The translations under genes and the position numbers were made by a program. Shown piece by piece: positions 62,702 to 64,000 of a stretch of 64,000 bases of DNA. The DNA comes from Kluyvera sp036759925 (lineage in GTDB: Bacteria > Pseudomonadota > Gammaproteobacteria > Enterobacterales > Enterobacteriaceae). Where the stretch lies: positions 1 through 64,000 of the forward strand of contig NZ_JAPKIB010000019.1 of NCBI RefSeq assembly GCF_036759925.1, read 5' to 3'. Each line of letters starts with the position of its first letter. Position 1 is the first letter of the stretch. A model generated the notes under the pieces. That model did no database searches. It saw nothing but the letters and a program-made list of their open reading frames with translations, and was not told where the DNA came from.

Positions 62702-63901
62702 ATGACTATCAAGAACAATCAGTATCTTTTTCAAAGTCATTCGGGCGTATGGATCTTTCAGGTCTTTGTACCTGTTTACATGCGCCACCTGTTTGACAAC
62801 AAACGCGCCTGGCGAAAATCCACCGGGACAAAAGACATCCTTAAGGCTCGTCACTTCAGAAATCACATGTTGATTGAGTTCAACAATCTGAAAGCCATGT
62901 TGAATCCAGACCGTGAAGACATTCGCATTCAGAGCGCGATCACAACACTCCACACCACGATCAAACAAGCTAAGAGTGCGCCTGTAGCAGTCACCCCGAT
63001 CCCAACGCTGGCGGTCATCCGTGATGAATACATGACGGTTTATAGTGAGCGTCGGGCTTTTTCCACACTCAGCAAATCCGCGCGAGCCGTGGAAGTATTT
63101 CTCCAGAGTATTGGGAAAGTCGATATTGCACTGAACAAGATCGGACGCAGAATCGTTACAGACTTCATCGAAGAGCAGCAGAAAAAAGCAGCACCTCAGA
63201 CCGTGCAAAACTGGTTAACCTCTTTGGGAAGCCTGTACGAGTTCGCCAAACGTCGCTATGACGCAATCCCAGACAGCAACCCGTTTCACGGTCACAACCT
63301 CGAAGCCCGTCGCACGATTGAAAGCTATCAGCCATTTGAACCGGAACAATTGCAAACCCTTATCAGGGAAGCCGATGACGTTCTACGCGATGTCATCCTG
63401 ATCGGGCTTTACTCAGGCATGAGATTAGACGAGATCGCCAGCATTAAGCGGGAAGAGATTGTCATGATGGAGGGTATCCGGTGTTTCTTCGTTAGTAAGT
63501 CCAAAACGCTTGCCGGGGTGCGGTATGTTCCGATCCACTCGCTACTAATGGGGATTGTTGATAAGCATCTGGCACAGAACAGCGGTGAATATCTTCTGGC
63601 TCAGTCAAATAACATCATTCGGAAGGATGGCAAGCGGGGTCCGTGGTACAGCCAAAAGTTCACCCGGTTACGTGACAGCGTTTTGCCAACCGTGACAGAT
63701 AGGCAATGCTTCCACTCCTTGAGGGGCCACTTCATTACCTGCCTGGACCGTGCAGGAGTACCCGAACAACGAATAGGAGCTATTACCGGGCATACAGAGC
63801 AGAAAGCGAAAACCGAAGCATTCCGCACCTATTCACAGGGGGCGAGCATGAAAGAGCTTTCGGAGTATGTCGAGTTGGTGGGTTATGAATTTTGTCCTTA
63901 G
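62702..63901 (+). CDS. Tyrosine recombinase (integrase) at the glyU site
   Basis: 399 aa. Phage-type integrase: an N-terminal DNA-binding domain, then the catalytic domain with Arg-I in LYSGMRLDEIASIK, the H-x-x-R box HSLRGHFITCLDRAGVP, the GH of ITGHTEQKAK, and the nucleophile in AFRTYSQGASM. It starts about 60 bp from the tRNA-Gly fragment. A perfect hairpin follows the stop. The host or phage it belongs to is not visible in the window. Confidence 0.9.
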   Translation: MTIKNNQYLFQSHSGVWIFQVFVPVYMRHLFDNKRAWRKSTGTKDILKARHFRNHMLIEFNNLKAMLNPDREDIRIQSAITTLHTTIKQAKSAPVAVTPIPTLAVIRDEYMTVYSERRAFSTLSKSARAVEVFLQSIGKVDIALNKIGRRIVTDFIEEQQKKAAPQTVQNWLTSLGSLYEFAKRRYDAIPDSNPFHGHNLEARRTIESYQPFEPEQLQTLIREADDVLRDVILIGLYSGMRLDEIASIKREEIVMMEGIRCFFVSKSKTLAGVRYVPIHSLLMGIVDKHLAQNSGEYLLAQSNNIIRKDGKRGPWYSQKFTRLRDSVLPTVTDRQCFHSLRGHFITCLDRAGVPEQRIGAITGHTEQKAKTEAFRTYSQGASMKELSEYVELVGYEFCP

Positions 63902-63908
63902 TATTACA

Positions 63909-63932
63909 TTGCCGCCATCTTAATGGCGGCAA
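63909..63932 (+). terminator. Hairpin after the integrase gene
   Basis: TTGCCGCCAT/ATGGCGGCAA with a CTTA loop, 8 bp past the integrase stop. No T-run follows. Confidence 0.55.
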
Positions 63933-64000
63933 ACTATGGTGATCTCTTACGGTAAAAAACTACCCGTCGTATCTTCCCCATTTCGCGATACCAGCGCGGG

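Noticed and set aside
62555..63208. 217-codon minus-strand ORF over the integrase
   Set aside because: It runs antisense to the integrase and reads through the tRNA fragment. No domain, start or SD supports it.
63909..64000. Start of a further element gene after the integrase
   Set aside because: Only about 70 bp remain after the hairpin; no reading frame can be supported.

Overview
The window is chromosomal DNA of an enterobacterium close to Enterobacter, Klebsiella, Lelliottia or Kluyvera. The gene order from recD to yqeG matches the E. coli K-12 backbone (recD-recB-ptrA-recC-ppdC-ygdB-ppdB-ppdA-thyA-lgt-ptsP-rppH-mutH-ygdQ-ygdR-tas-lplT-aas-omrA-omrB-galR-lysA-lysR-ygeA-araE-kduD-kduI-yqeF-yqeG), and product lengths are nearly identical. 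I cannot fix the genus from sequence alone. All identifications come from reading motifs and recalling families; no searches were run.

Layout. 1-91: the edge of what looks like an IS end (tandem 21-bp repeats) and a REP-like fragment. 92-12.6 kb: RecBCD nuclease with protease III. 11.9-13.6 kb: minor-pseudopilin genes. 13.8-18.5 kb: thyA, lgt, ptsP, rppH. 18.5-19.2 kb: a long intergenic region with four DnaA-box-like sites. 19.2-26.1 kb: mutH, ygdQ, ygdR, tas, the lplT-aas lysophospholipid repair pair, and the sRNAs OmrA and OmrB. 26.3-32.1 kb: galR, a GNAT and a LacI-type gene absent from the K-12 locus, lysA/lysR, ygeA.

32.2-44.7 kb: a pectin-oligomer utilisation block built into the ygeA-araE-kdu backbone. 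It contains kdgF, a togMNAB ABC importer, two oligogalacturonate lyases, araE, kduD, kduI and a KdgM porin. A second KdgM porin lies at 59 kb. Six KdgR-like operators (RAAAY-N-RTTTY palindromes) mark these units, so they form one regulon. Oligogalacturonides enter through KdgM and TogMNAB, Ogl cleaves them, KdgF linearises the unsaturated uronate, and KduI and KduD process the product toward KDG.

45.2-61.1 kb: yqeF, a LysR/PACE efflux pair, yqeG, mqo, an ssu/tau-like ABC operon with a flavin monooxygenase, a CLC-F-type fluoride exporter behind a recognisable fluoride riboswitch, an Lrp/LysE pair, yjdI-yjdJ, kdgM2 and an SDR. 61.2-64 kb: a 5'-truncated HlyD-like gene, a 53-bp 3' fragment of tRNA-Gly(CCC) and a tyrosine recombinase. 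These mark the left junction of an integrative element that continues beyond the window; in E. coli the corresponding glyU site carries the ETT2 island.
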